Shown: in pieces, positions 23,971 through 35,661 of the stretch
Numbering within the stretch: the stretch's first letter is position 1
How the letters are laid out: the number at the start of each line of letters is the position of its first letter
Source of the DNA: Aedes albopictus
Taxonomy: Eukaryota > Arthropoda > Insecta > Diptera > Culicidae
Assembly: GCF_035046485.1 (NCBI RefSeq)
Contig: NC_085136.1
Span: 80,927,734 to 80,991,733 of the forward strand
Direction of reading: 5' to 3'
DNA: 64,000 nucleotides
Notes under the pieces: generated by a model
Seen by the model: the letters and a program-made list of their open reading frames with translations, nothing else
The model's database searches: none
What the model was told of the DNA's origin: nothing
Program-made: the position numbers and the translations under genes

Positions 23971-25079
23971 GTCACGACCAGAGATGCCAGATATACAGAT
24001 TTTTCTGTATTATACAGATTTTTAGAGGTTGATACAGACAGGATACAGAGTACAGAAAAAATACAGATTTCATGATCATGATACAGATTTTTCCTCCACA
24101 TATTTTTTTCCTCATTCATTCACGCAAGGTGGAAAACAAAGTAATAAAAATTATTGAGAGTACAAACCTATTTAATTATTCATATTTCTCACATTTGACC
24201 TAAATTTTCAATCATTCCAAAAAAAATTTCTTTCGAATTGAATTTATTAAATAAAAATACGAAGCATAAAACTTCCTAGATATGTAATGAGCATACGTTA
24301 ACGGCGAGCTTCTTTACGTTTTTATCACGTTGAAATCTTAATCTGGTAAAATATAACTTTCCAGCCTTCGCCCCAATTTAAGTTTTTCAGCAAATTTTCA
24401 AAGAATATGTTGTTATATGAAAATAATCGAATAAACTATATCTTTGCTGATTTTTTTGTGTATTGCTGTTTGCTTGACAATTTGAAAGAGTCGCGAATTT
24501 CCAGTGAAGTATTAAGTTGTATGGAAAATTTAAGCTTGAAGTACTGAGCATGAAAAATGAAATAAAAGTTGGAAACTTTGTTAAGCAAAAGACCTGGTTT
24601 TCTTTTTGCTTTTCATTCTTATATGTAGAATGAAAATAATGTGAAAACTTACGAATAATGTTTTCGTTGAATATTGGAAGTAATGACAGTTTTTTCAAAT
24701 AATAATATTGAATCAAACCTGAGCAGAAATAGCCAGTATACACCCTTTCAAACAACTGAGTTATCAACTATGAAATTGTGTTAAAGATCGATGTTCAATC
24801 TTTAGAAAGCAGCAGAGTACGAAAACAATTTGTAAAAATATGATGCATCGAATGTAGCAAAAGGAACACGTCATATGAGATGGAAATGTTTGAATATTCT
24901 CAACGTTACCTTGCAGATAAAAAGATAAGAATTGCGAACACAAATTGAACTCAGGTTCTTTGGGTGTAAATATCACGCCCTAGCAATTTTGGCCATCTTA
25001 GCGTGGTGATGCACAGAGAAGGCGGCATGGGAGGTTTTTTTTTCTAATTTCGGTAAAAGGCGGAGAGGCGCCTAGTGTA

Positions 25080-25390
25080 TGGAACACTAGTAATGGGAAG
25101 AGTTTTTTTTTTTAAGAAATTCTTGCAGAGATTCTTTGAGAAATTTCTAGAGGACATTCTTAAGATATTCCTTGATTAATTTCTCCAGGAATTCTTTTGA
25201 ATAGATTTCTATGGGTTCCTTCTTAGCATCCAGCAAGATAAACTTAACACACTCTTTTGAATATTTGTTTAAAAACATATCGAAAATTTCTTGTCGACGG
25301 ATAACTCCATTAATATCTCCACGGATTCTTTGAGAAATTCATTCAGAAATATTTCCAAAGAATTTCTACGGAAATTCCTTAAGATATATC
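25080..25390. repeat. Degenerate GGAATTCC-type satellite inside the hAT-like element
   Basis: GAAATTCTTGCAGAGATTC and similar motifs mark another piece of the satellite family. Its position between hAT ends means the element either captured satellite or was invaded by it. Confidence 0.55.
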
Positions 25391-25902
25391 TGAAAAATTT
25401 ATTTTTGCAATTACGTGCCATAAGATTGCACTTTTCCATTGCCGAAACTGTGCAGAAATGGCCTATTTTTCTTGACTACCTCAAGAGTGCCGAAAAGTAG
25501 TACTTTTCAGCACTTTTAAGAGTGCCGAAAAGTACTACTTTTCGGCACCTTCGCAATGGTACACTTTTCACAAGTTTCCTGAAGCACTAATGTTCTTCCG
25601 TATACATTTGTCTATTCGATGGCTGCTCCTATGTCTGTACGGCAGATCGAACCTAAATACAAGCGATTCCAATTCTGATTTGATCAGCCAAACAGACGTA
25701 GAGTTAGAAGCAGCAGCACAAAAAACGCTCACTGACGACGAGACTCCGAGTAGTTGTGACACTTATAAACATAGCCTACCTGATTGAAAAACATGGACTT
25801 GTACGCATGGATGCTCGCACGTGGTCTTAGCTCTGACCTCTGTCTGAGCAGTCAGAAAAGATCGTACTGAAGGGTATTTTTCATAATTGCAAAAAATGTT
25901 GT
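25391..25902. other. Unassigned sequence with AGTACTTTTCGGCAC palindromes
   Basis: At 25487-25550 GCCGAAAAGTAGTACTTTTC and GCCGAAAAGTACTACTTTTC repeats form direct and inverted pairs. The following 25590-25787 frame (65 codons, plus) and its minus counterpart match no family I recognise. Confidence 0.4.
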
Positions 25903-26024
25903 ATGCAACGCGTTGCAAAACTCGATTTTTTCAGCACTTGTCGTATTTATCCAACTCGGCAAGCCTCGTTGGATAAATGTACGACTCGTGCTGAAAAAAT
26001 CATCATTTTGCAACTTGTTGCATA
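25903..26024. mobile_element. Foldback MITE, TATGCAACGCGTTGC type
   Basis: TATGCAACGCGTTGCAAAA on the left pairs with TTTTGCAACTTGTTGCATA on the right. Inner arms GATTTTTTCAGCAC / GTGCTGAAAAAATC and TTTATCCAAC / GTTGGATAAA continue the hairpin, with a short loop. The 122-bp element is non-coding. Confidence 0.8.
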
Positions 26025-26160
26025 AATAACTATTCTGGGATCTTTGCAAATGTTTTGTAATGCGTTCCACCAAGAATTTCCCGAAATGTTTCTCCAGGTT
26101 TTTCCCCAGGAAGTTCTTAAGAAACTTCTTCTAGGATGGTAAAAAAGAAATTCGGGTTAA

Positions 26161-26377
26161 GTACTGTTCCTTTCAATTCCACTAAGAATTTGCATCCTTG
26201 ACAGATACGTATTTCGATCTCAACTGTAAGGTCGTCTTCAGTGTCTCGTACTTGACTTGACTGGACTTGACTAGAGTCGAGTCAAGTACGAGATACCGAA
26301 GACGACCTTAAAGTTGAGATCGAAATACGTATCTGTCAAAGGATGCAAATTCTTAGTGGAATTAAAAAGAACAGCAC
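26161..26377. mobile_element. TTAA-type foldback MITE (217 bp)
   Basis: Left end GTACTGTTCCTTTCAATTCC follows TTAA (26157-26160). Right end GGAATTAAAAAGAACAGCAC precedes TTA (26378-26380). Long arms share ACTAAGAATTTGCATCC and GATCTCAACT and close on a CGAGTCAAGTACGAGA centre. It abuts the MITE at 26381, consistent with insertion into that element's terminal TTAA. Confidence 0.8.
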
Positions 26378-26380
26378 TTA

Positions 26381-26723
26381 GCGAAAGCTGGAAGCATTTC
26401 CTTACTTTTTAGTTTTTGATTTCTTATTAAATATTTTCAAAATCGGTTTTCGTACACAGTTAGAGGAAGGGCCAAGGTAATTCCTGATTTTTTTTTCTTC
26501 AGGTGGAAAATATTTCTCAGTTTTAGGGAAACCAATTTTCAATGAAATTTCAAAAAAATATGGTTTTTGAAAAATTGGTAAAAGTTTTACACCTTAAAAA
26601 AATTCAGAAGATAGCTCGATCCTTCCTCTAACTGCGTATAAAAACCAATTTGGAAAATATTACTTAGTTATTTAATAAGAAATCAAAAATAAAAAATAAA
26701 TAGGAAATGCGTCCAGTTTCGCC
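26381..26723. mobile_element. TTAA-type foldback MITE, second copy
   Basis: GCGAAAGCTGGAAGCATTTCC and GGAAATGCGTCCAGTTTCGC end a copy of the 17123-17471 family, followed by TTAA (26724-26727). Its left TTAA was used by the neighbouring MITE at 26161. The outer flanks, AGAAATTCGGG and CCCGACTTTCT, are also loosely inverted. Confidence 0.8.
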
Positions 26724-27808
26724 TTAACCCGACTTTCTTTTTACTTACAACTAACTTTACTTCCTTTAACTCTTGCTTTCAGAATTTCCTGCTTAGATTT
26801 GTTTAGACATTCGAATGTGAAGATATATTTATCTCCAGAAATTTCTTCAAAATTTCAAAATTGAGAAGTTACTTCATGAAGTTTTCATGAAAAAATAAAA
26901 ATTCTGACATTCTTCAAGTAAATTATTTACAAATCCTAAAGGGATTTGTTTCGAAACTCTTCCCAGGGTTCTCCAAGAATTTTTTGAGACATTCGTTCAG
27001 TGATTCCTGCAGAAACTCCTTCATGTTTTTTTAGAAAAAATAAAAAAAAAATCTTGATAAACTTCTGGAGTAACTCTATCAATGAAAAAAAATCTTGAGA
27101 AATTTCTGCAGTGATTCCTGGAAAATCCGTTGAGGAATTTCTTGAGAAATCTCTTAAAAAATGCAGACATTGCAGACAAAGGCACTTGTGGATTTTTTTA
27201 AAGAAATCCTTCATTGAATTTCTAAAGATTCCCTGGAGGATTTTCTGAAGAGATCCTTGGAAGATCTGCTGGAGGTATCTCTGAAAGATTCATCGATAAA
27301 AAAAATCTCGTGTAGTTTATGAAGAGGTTTCTTGGAAGAATTCTTTAGAGAACCAATAAAGAAATTAAAAAAAAAATGGAGAACCCTCTACAAATATTCT
27401 TGAAACATTTCTAGAAAAAATATTTTAAAAATGCTTATTAGTTGAAGTTCTGCAGCAATTGTTGAGAGAATCTTTTGGAAAAAAATAGTAAAAAATCCTG
27501 CAGAAAGGTCTAAACAAATCCAAAGTAATGCCTGGAGGAATACCTCAAAGAACTATTGGATAAACTCCTGTAGAAACTTTCCAGAAAAATCTTTTGAGAA
27601 TTTCTAGAGGAATTTCCACAACATAAAATCCCTGAAAAATGAAGTAATTCTTTAGGTAGAAATTTAAGCAATAATGTCTGGAATGGTTCTTGAAGTTCAT
27701 TTTATATGATCTTTCTATTTTTGTGTATTTTAAATTATGCTAGTTCTTCATACAAACTGGAAGTTTCTGTATTTCTGATAGAATCTCTGAATGTTTGTTA
27801 AAGAAAAA

Positions 27809-27904
27809 TCTGTATAAATAAAAATGGAATGGTGTTTGTATGTCACGAATAGGCTCGGGAAAAACACAGTAGGCAGGCAGAACGACTTTTGCCGGAACAG
27901 CTAG
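27809..27904 (+). mobile_element. Mini-Helitron-like fragment (96 bp)
   Basis: It starts TCTGTATAAATAAAAATGG directly after A and ends GGAACAGCTAG directly before T. That matches the Helitron pattern (5'-TC, 3'-CTAG, insertion between A and T, no duplication). The 5' text is typical of insect Helitrons. The subterminal hairpin (GGCA...TGCC) is weak. Nearly everything internal is deleted. Confidence 0.55.
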
Positions 27905-27910
27905 TATCTA

Positions 27911-28051
27911 AAGGTGCCATTAGACTGTTTGTCGTTATGCCAAATATTTGTCATTGTAGCCCGACATTTGTCCAAGGTTGCCATGATTTACGTTGTGTTG
28001 GCCTTTTGTCGGGTTTGTTTGGCCAAATATTTGTCATGTGTAATGGGACTT
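27911..28051. mobile_element. TA-flanked foldback MITE (141 bp)
   Basis: TA (27909-27910, 28052-28053) flanks imperfect ends AAGGTGCCATTAGAC and GTGTAATGGGACTT. Inner CCAAATATTTGTCAT motifs are shared. It lies six bases after the Helitron-like fragment. Confidence 0.7.
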
Positions 28052-28718
28052 TAATAAAATAAAAATAAAATTTGCATCTTTTCAATATACGTGAGAAGAA
28101 ATTCATGGAGAATCCCCTGGAGAAAATCATTGATAAATTTTCGGAGAAATGCTATAGAAAAACTCCTGAAAAAAATTTGGAGGAATTTCTCCAAAAAATA
28201 TTTAAAAAAAATATACATTAATAAATACAAGCATAACTTATGTAGCAATCCCTGAAGGACTTTTCTCTTTAATCCTTTTAAGAATCCCATGAGGATTTTC
28301 GGAAGGAATTTCTGCGGAAACCCGTGAACCAGTTTCAGGATATTTTGTGAGAAGCTCCCAGGAAAGTTCCAGGGAAAATTCCTGGAAGAATCCCTGGAGA
28401 AATTTTCACAAAAATTGGGCGATGTAAAATTTCAGAACTATTAAGAATATACATATATATATATTTTACTATGCAAAATCATAACGTTCTGCTATTTACA
28501 CAATTTAGTGAAATTTTACTGCACATAGAAATGTTCGTGCAAAATTCGGGACACAAAAATTTACATGTGCAACATACAGATTTTTTGTTGCAACATACGA
28601 TTTACGGAAACTTGGTTTTTTGGCTTTCAGTCAGAGTTTCAAAATACAGACAAATACAGATTTTCTAAAATCCTGATACAGATTTTTGGAAAAATCATCT
28701 GGCATCCCTGGTCACGAC

Positions 28719-29915
28719 CGAGAGTGGTGACCGTCGTCGATGTCAATTTATCTTCTGAAGTCCAGGAAGAGCGGGGAGGAACTGGTTGTGGTGCATTTGA
28801 CCTGCTTTCCAGATATTTAGATGAATACTTTAAAAACGAATGCACTAATTTTGAGATTAATTGTTTTTATTCTTCAACCACTTAACCTAATTTTTACAGC
28901 TCTTTTGTCCACTAGGGCACTGCGGGAGCGATTCCAATTGGCAGCTGTACTTACACTTTTGTACAGCGCCTAAATGTATTATATTCCTATTCTACTATAT
29001 CGAACTGGTTGCCTTTTGCGCTGCTGTCACTTTTCTACCCTGTCCATGGTAGAATGATGAGCACGAGGATGTTGATGCGTGGGGTTTGTTCCTTTTCCAG
29101 TCCGATTGGGGGTCCATTACGAGTTGCCGTTCCGCCAATCCACTTATGTTCACTAATGCCACTACGCTACGGGCCCCGACTGAGATTTTATGTTGGAAAG
29201 ACCAAAGCTAGGTAAAATCAGAATGGGTTTATGAAGAACCTGTGCATCCTGGGAACCCCAACCCGGGTCCCCGAAGCCCTCACCAGATTGTCGCCCTGCT
29301 ATGGAACATTGACGGCTTCTTCCACAATCTCCCGGACATGGAGATCCTCCAGGATATACGCTAGTGTGGGTCATCGGAACCGTTTTCTCAAATCAAAGCT
29401 TTTTTTGGTTCCGTTTCGGGTCCTGAGTATCTGTGCAAAATTTGAGCACGATCGGTTGCGTCTACACTTTGCGCATTGCAATTGAAATTTGTATGGGATT
29501 TTGTATGGGAAAACATACTTTTTTTGCATTTTAGCCATAAGATGAAAAAGTTTGTCTGAAAGTTTTTAGCCGATACTGTAAAATTATAGCCTAGGATGTT
29601 CTCAAAAACATTGTTGAAGACCGCAAAGCGATCCGATGCTTGTAAAAATAGTTATAACCAACGAACCGCATGCATGTGTTTATGTTCTAACATGTAAAGG
29701 AATAACAATAGCAATAAAACCATGCTGTTTCACCAAGCAATGCCAACGCTATAACTTTTTTTCATTAGCAAGTTTTTCAGGACACCCTAGGCTACGTTTT
29801 CACTTTATCAGTTACACGGTTCTAGAAAATTTCGAACTTGCTATGAGAGAAATGCAAAAAAGTGTGTTTTGCCATGTAAAACACCATACAAACTACAAAC
29901 GCGATGCGCAAAACG
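28719..29915. other. Unassigned, partly repeat-derived sequence
   Basis: The first ~170 bases continue the flank of the hAT-like element. From 28900 the text resembles fragments of mosquito interspersed repeats (a GTACAGCGCC segment, CCCAACCCGGGTCCCCG, TTTGTATGGGATTTTGTATG), but I cannot assign a class. No gene is supported. Confidence 0.4.
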
Positions 29916-29917
29916 TA

Positions 29918-30659
29918 CACTGAAAATATATTTTGTTTCATTGTACGAAATCACTCGTCATGTTTACAAATGCCATTCGTTGTTTTCTGCAACGAAAAGC
30001 TTCGTAATGTGCATGAGTTCTTTTCGTATAAAATTGCTCCGACACATTTTTCTGTCTCTTTTTTTTGTCGGAATGACATTAAACATGCTTAAAAAATACC
30101 ACACGTTCGTCCACTTGGATATCACAGGCTTCGAATCACGTATCTTCTGATTGTTACCTACCAGTGCTAACCACCCATCTGTGGGCGCTTGTTGAAACCA
30201 TTCGAAAACAACCAGAACGCTTTCCACATTGGTTCTGTTTATAAATAACTTTTACTTCCAATTGAGAGCATGTTTCCTTTCCTCTTCTCGCACACGCACC
30301 GTCATATGCTTATGAAAACAGGTTGCTTTGTTTTCTCTGCGATCCAATCATTCGTCAGTGATGACTGCAAAACTTTGTTGCATTCTACGAAGCAAAATTT
30401 TCTTTTTACGCATGGTTAGTAAAAAACGTTTGACATTTGTATGTTTTGTTCTATTCTACACAGCTGGAGCTAAAATCTACGAATGAGCAAGTTGACCGCG
30501 TGTCGGATTCGTGATTTCGTACATGATACTACTCCATTTGTATTGTTTCAGCATGGTGGTACGAATGGACCGTACATTATACGCAAATTGCTTTCAATTT
30601 ACAAAAACTAGTTTTACGAAACATATTCGTTGAGGTTTTACGAAAGAATATTCTGAGTG
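29918..30659. mobile_element. TA-flanked inverted-repeat element (742 bp)
   Basis: TA at 29916-29917 and 30660-30661 flanks CACTGAAAATATATTTTG and AATATTCTGAGTG, diverged inverted ends. Subterminal TACGAAA motifs repeat on both sides. No transposase frame is present, so it is probably a non-autonomous Tc1/mariner-type element. Confidence 0.65.
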
Positions 30660-30795
30660 TAGCTATAACCGATCGTGCCAAAATTCTGCACACTCATTTG
30701 AGTCCTGAAATTGGATCAAAAAAGCTTTGATCTGATGGGATACCATTGAATTTTTCATTTTTCCATATAAACGATGACCCACTCTAATATATGCA

Positions 30796-31438
30796 TTTCC
30801 CGGCAGTGATCGCCCTACAGGAAATCCATCAAGCCAAAATAGAGCGTATGAACCGAAATCTCCGGGGTAGTTACCGATGGTACATCAGAGCCGAACAGAA
30901 CATATATCACTCGGTTGCCTTAGGGATTACCACAGAATTGCCCTTGAAATTGACCTACCTATAATTGCGGGACGGATTACATAGCCTTTCCCGCTATAGA
31001 TTGTGCCACTGTACCTGGAAATTGGAAAGCTGCCAGATCTTAACAAAACGATCGATCAGGTTCTTCAAATGACTCCCAAACCTAGACTGATTATCGGTGA
31101 CGGACGTCACTGCCAACAACCATGGGCTGTCAATTCTGAATGACGGTTCAAATATCTTTGGGCGGATGAACCGCAGAAACAAGTACAAAATAGTAGAATC
31201 GGCCATAGACGTCACTCTAGCCTCCACGCAGATAAGCGGTAATTTGACTTGGGAAGCAGACTTCGACCTCCACGGCAGCGACCACCGGCCAATTCTTATC
31301 TCTCTAACGTGCAGCGATATCCCTGGAGGTACTAGGAGGCCGAGGTGGAAATTTGATCAGGTAGACTGGGCTAGTTTCCGAACGCAGGTAGATCGCCTAA
31401 GCAAAGCCCCTCCAGGTCACAAACTGGACATGTCCACT
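30796..31438 (+). pseudogene. I-type LINE endonuclease domain (5' part of split element)
   Basis: The plus-strand translation shows an apurinic/apyrimidinic endonuclease: IALQEIH near 30810 (catalytic Glu) and GSDHRPI at 31274-31294 (catalytic Asp-His), with a DVTLAS segment before it. Stops and frameshifts between about 30960 and 31100 break the frame. This endonuclease nicks the target for reverse transcription in non-LTR retrotransposons. The coding line breaks at 31438, where a TIR element enters, and resumes at 33369. N-terminal gag-like sequence is missing. Confidence 0.8.
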
Positions 31439-33368
31439 CCCAAGTAACATTTCAAGTTTTGTTCCGCTGTATAAGAGATCTCCATGACCATTTTTATAAA
31501 ACTTGCAATAAAACTGATTTATACATAAAAACCTTTTGATAACGATCTTCCGGCTAAGTGGACCACTCTCGGAGTTGTTTTGCAACACACATTAAGAGTA
31601 GCAATAAAACAGTTTTAAAACCTAGTTGAAATTTCTACATTCTCGAAAAGAGGTTGATATTATTGTTGTTGTTTTTTTTTTCAACAATAACTATGACAGC
31701 TCAAGATGCAGAGGAGCTTCTTCGATGCAACGTAAAGTTCAGGAGGATACATCATTCGTAAGTAGAAAGCGATCATATCAAAGTAATATTGTAGTAGTTA
31801 TTGTGTTGGTAGGCTTATGCGCATTTAATTTTACTGTGAATATTATGATTGCAGAAATATAAAATAAATGCGCTTCGAAAATCGTGAAAATTATCATCTT
31901 GGAATTAAATAAGTCAATTTGTTAATTTAGTAAAACTATGTTGAATCACACAAAAACTCAGCTGAGAGAGTTTATTTATGTGAGCATGTTATGGAAATGA
32001 CGACAAACTATCAATTCATTGCTTATTTGAGCAAAATTGACTATTTTTAATTCACGTCAGCTACAGGGGATGGCCAAAATGTTTGGGATAGGCAACTTTT
32101 TTTCTCCCACCAAAAATTTCAACTTGCTGTAACTTTTCATAGAGTGCATCAAAAAATCTCAAATGTTGACTGTTTGTCAATCTATTATGTGTGCATCATT
32201 GGTACAAATTTGGGCTCGATTGATTAATTTTTCGCGAAGTTAGAACCGTTCGCGTAAAACACTATTTTTTCGACAACTCATTTTTGAGCTGTCATAACTC
32301 GGAAACCAGTGAACCAAATTGAATGAATTTTTTAACGTTTATCAACAATATATTGATACTCAATACGACGTTATAAAATGTAATATTTTCTCACGGCGAA
32401 TCAAGTTATATCGGGTTGAAATTTTTACCCATATAGAGGAAAATAAGTAAAATTTACAATACCACACAAAAATTATTAAATGTGTTCTTCCTTCAATCTA
32501 AATAGGCTCTAATATATCTGATTAGAGATAATTTGAGAACAGAAGTGGAAAATCTTTGGATATCAACACTAAAATTTATTCACATTAATGTAAAAAAATT
32601 ACATTTTTTTGAGAAAAGTCCAAAAAGTGTCAATCTATGATAACTTTTTTCAACGTTTAAAAAGTATCTATGTTTAAATAGTTTGTGAAGCATTTACATA
32701 TTGTTAGTGTACTTTCAAAATTTCATTCAATTCGGTTTATTGGTTTCCGAGATATGACAGCTCAAAAATGCGTTGTCTAAAAAAAGGTGTTTTACCCGAA
32801 CGGTTCTAACTTTGCGAAATATTAATCGATCAAGCCCAAATTTGTACCAATGATGCACATATAATAGCTTGACAAACAGTCAAAATTTGAGATTTTTTGA
32901 TGCGCTCTCTGAAAAGTTATAGCATGCTGAACTTTTTTGTGAGAGAAAAAAAAGTTGCCTATCCCAAACATTTTGGCCATCCCCTGTATTTCTTCAATAT
33001 GGCGACGACCATAATTAGCGAAACTCAAACGAAAGCAAGTTTACTTTAATGATGACCGCAATAAGCCTAGCAGTGTCGTAGTTTCTGCTTTTCCACCAAC
33101 AGATGTCGTTACTAAACGAACGGATCGCCATCTGTTGAGAGTTTGAACAGTTTTATTGTGGTAATAATGAATGCCAAAAGGTTTACATATCGGAGAGTTT
33201 TGTTTACTCTTAAAATCTGGCTTTATGGATATCTTCAAGTATACTATACAACATTTCATTAATGGTTTTCATAAAAGTAGTCATAAAACTGTGAGTTTTA
33301 ATTGTTGCTGCAATAAAACCCTAATAAAAATCAACCAAAACTAATCAGAAATGAAATTGTTACTTGGG
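31439..33368. mobile_element. TIR element, CCCAAGTAAC family, 1.93 kb
   Basis: CCCAAGTAACATTTC (31439) and GAAATTGTTACTTGGG (33368) are inverted ends, matching the small MITE at 5152. It splits the LINE frame. It contains a full TA-flanked MITE (32064-32986), leaving about 1 kb of its own sequence. No transposase is recognised. The duplication is short (CT on either side is possible). Confidence 0.7.
32064..32986 (+). mobile_element. Complete TA-flanked MITE (923 bp)
   Basis: CAGGGGATGGCCAAAATG (32064) and CATTTTGGCCATCCCCTG (32986) are perfect inverted ends within TA duplications (32062-32063, 32987-32988). Arms of over 250 bp remain recognisable, including TTGACTGTTTGTCAATC and its complement, around an AT-rich centre. 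It is the reference for the split copy at 6569-10775. Only non-significant short frames occur, so mobilisation must come from elsewhere. Confidence 0.9.
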
Positions 33369-34950
33369 CTGTCATTGAAAAAAAAGCGCCAGACACGATC
33401 CAACGAACCAGTTCCAAACCGGGTTGAAGAGCTCTCCGCTGGTGGACCGACTTGGTGAAAAAATCGGTCAAAGCACGGCGGAAGGTCCTTAGACGCCTGA
33501 AATGACTCCCAACTGAACATCCGGATAGGAAGAAAACTGAGGACGAGTAACTGAGGCCCGAAACAACTGCCGGCAGGGGTTATCTGAGAAGTGAACGACG
33601 CGTCCTGGGCCTCTTTCCTAGACCACATTTATGAAGATCAGGCAGCGTCCATGGAGGCGATTGAATGCTCTGCAAGGGAAGAGGTGAAAAAAAGGGTTTG
33701 CCCTGAAAATGGAAAACATCACAACCAGAAATGCGACAGCAATTGTTGTTGCTCTCTATGATCATTTTGGTGGAATCTCCTCCATCAACAGATATAGCGA
33801 CACCATCATCAGGCGGCATCCGGCAACGGTAACGGCCATCATCAATTTTATCGTGCCTGCAGATCAAGGACATAATTTCCATTCACCCTTTACCATAGAG
33901 GAACTTACCTTCGTTCTTCGGAAGACCAAAGGCAAATCAGCCGGCCCAGATTAAAACGGATACCCAATAATGCTCAGAAATCTTCTACCAATCGGCAGGA
34001 AGTATCTGCTTGACACCATCAATACCGAATGGCTGAAAGACACCCTGCCGAGCGGTTGGAGACACGGCATCGTGATCCCAATTCCAAAGGGGTCAGGTCC
34101 CACTAGAACCGTGGACAATTTTCGCCCAATCACATTCACAAGCTGTGTTGGCAAGATGATGGAACGCCTTGTAATAATTAGGCGGCTTATTCAGCATCTA
34201 GAATCTGAGGGCCGCCTGGATCATAGGTAGCTCACCTTCAGAGTTGGCCACGGCACGGGATCATACTTTCCTGCTCTAGGCCAAATGTTAGACGGAGCTT
34301 TGGAGAGAGGAAGCCACATCGATTTGGCATCACTAGACTTGGTCAAAGCCTACAGCAGTGTTTGGATGCCGGGAGTCATGCAGCATTAGCTCACCGATTG
34401 GGGAGTAATGGATCTCAGCTTGCACTTCATTAAACACTATCTTACCAACCGCACTGTCCAAGTTGCCATAGACTACTATCTATCGAAACCCACCCCAGAA
34501 GAAACCTGAGTACCCCAGGGCTCGGTAATTGCAGTATCCCTGTTGTTAGTAGCAATGAATAGTGTGTACGCAGATGACATCCTGTTACTAGCCACCGGTA
34601 AACATCCAAAGGCTGCACGGAGAAAGCTTCAAGCCGCGGTCAGATGGCTTTGAGCTAGCTACTACTTAGTGACCGGCAGTCACGTCGACGAGTAGCCGAT
34701 GCTATTGTTAGCAGCTTAATTTTTTATGAGATCAAAATCACCTGTCGGGCTATGGAAGAGGTGCTGATAACCCTGGGCCCAGTTGGCAACGCTGCCATCC
34801 GCACAATATCTGGGTTAATACGTCAACACCTGCCCTAGCAGCATGTGCAGAGATAGGTAGACTAACGATCCAACCTAGATTAACCCTGACAATCGCTGTA
34901 GGTAGAGCCGTTGAATATCTTCAAAACACTCTGACGATGGGATCAACATG
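33369..34950 (+). pseudogene. I-type LINE reverse transcriptase, decayed (3' part)
   Basis: The conceptual translation, with stops and frameshifts, gives ordered reverse transcriptase motifs. FTIEELTFVLRKTKGKSAGPD (finger region) is near 33890-33950; WRHGIVIPIPK near 34060; FRPITFTSCVGKMMERL near 34120-34170; ASLDLVKAYSSVW near 34330; PQGSVIAVSL near 34515; YADDILLL at 34567-34590. The region after 34700 (SSLIFYEI, AIRTISGLI) resembles the I/R1-type C-terminal linker. The element ends at a SINE near 34950. It is clearly inactive. Clade placement between I, LOA and R1 is tentative. Confidence 0.8.
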
Positions 34951-35155
34951 TAAAAATGCGGACAGCGTCTTCAGCCAGAGGCTGTACAGACTGAATGGAA
35001 CTTAACACTAGACAACGGGCACACGGAGCATGCACCAGTGGATACGGAGAAGAAACTATCCTCACGAAAAGTTTCATCGCCCGGAGCGGGAATCGAACCC
35101 TCACCCCATAGACTTAGAAGCTTGGTGACCCTAACCGCACGGCTACGAGACCCCA
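34950..35155 (-). mobile_element. tRNA-derived SINE, same family as 20504
   Basis: On the minus strand the head has TCTCGTAGCCGTGCGGTTA (A box) and GGGTTCGATTCCCGC (B box), then AACTTTTCGTGAGG and a GGCTGAAGACGCTG tail. The arrangement matches 20504-20721. It inserted at the end of the LINE remnant. Confidence 0.8.
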
Positions 35156-35660
35156 CTGGCTTTGTCAACAATAAGTTGTCATTCAGAGCTATTATGGAAT
35201 ATGGTAAGACTCTCTTGGTCATCGTCTCCCGATTTGATGACATTGAGAGAGGCACTTCTGTAATAATCACGTGACGAGTCGTGTTGACATTGACGCTTTC
35301 CAAGCCTGGTCGTAATATCTCCAACACATGTGAACTTGAGTGTAGTTCATTAGCTCCTCTCTGGAGCCATCATTATTCTGCACTCCGGGTTCACAGTCCT
35401 GCACGATGTGTACTATCGCTTAACTTCACAACAAGCTCTTGACGCATACTAAATTTGACACCAGCAACACATATGCTAGGTGGCTAGGAATGCGAAGTGT
35501 GAGAGTAAGTCCCGGCTTCATAAAAACAATTCGCTCTCACTTGCAGTTAGTGGGCACAAAGGCGAATCGAAGCAGAAAGAGAGATAGGTTTGTTTAAAAA
35601 TTGGCGTGTTCATGGTGTAAACTGGGAGTAAGTTTGGCGTTCTGTTCCGTAGAACGCGCT
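35156..35660. other. Unassigned sequence
   Basis: No frame with recognisable similarity. Part may be the continuing tail of the LINE. Immediately before the tRNA-like gene, GCGTTCT (35638-35644) and AGAACGC (35651-35657) form a small hairpin. Confidence 0.35.
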
Positions 35661-35661
35661 C

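Larger units (their letters stand above)
26760..28440. repeat. Degenerate GGAATTCC-type satellite inside the hAT-like element
   Basis: TTCCTGGAGAAATTTC-like units with eroded phase. Interrupted at 27809-28051 by a Helitron-like fragment and a MITE. Confidence 0.6.
23979..28710. mobile_element. hAT-like element, 4.7 kb, with nested insertions
   Basis: An exact 8-bp duplication GTCACGAC (23971-23978, 28711-28718) flanks inverted ends CAGAGATGCCAGAT and ATCTGGCATCCCTG. Subterminal ATACAGATTTTT repeats occur at both ends (23990-24090 and 28580-28690). These are strong hAT features. No transposase is recognisable; a 126-codon minus frame at 24387-24767 matches nothing known. The interior holds satellite-like DNA, four foldback MITEs and a Helitron-like fragment. 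Host sequence joins cleanly across one copy of the duplication. Confidence 0.85.

Noticed and set aside
23640..24119. 159-codon minus-strand frame as a gene
   Set aside because: It crosses the boundary of the hAT-like element and its duplication, so it joins two unrelated sequences.
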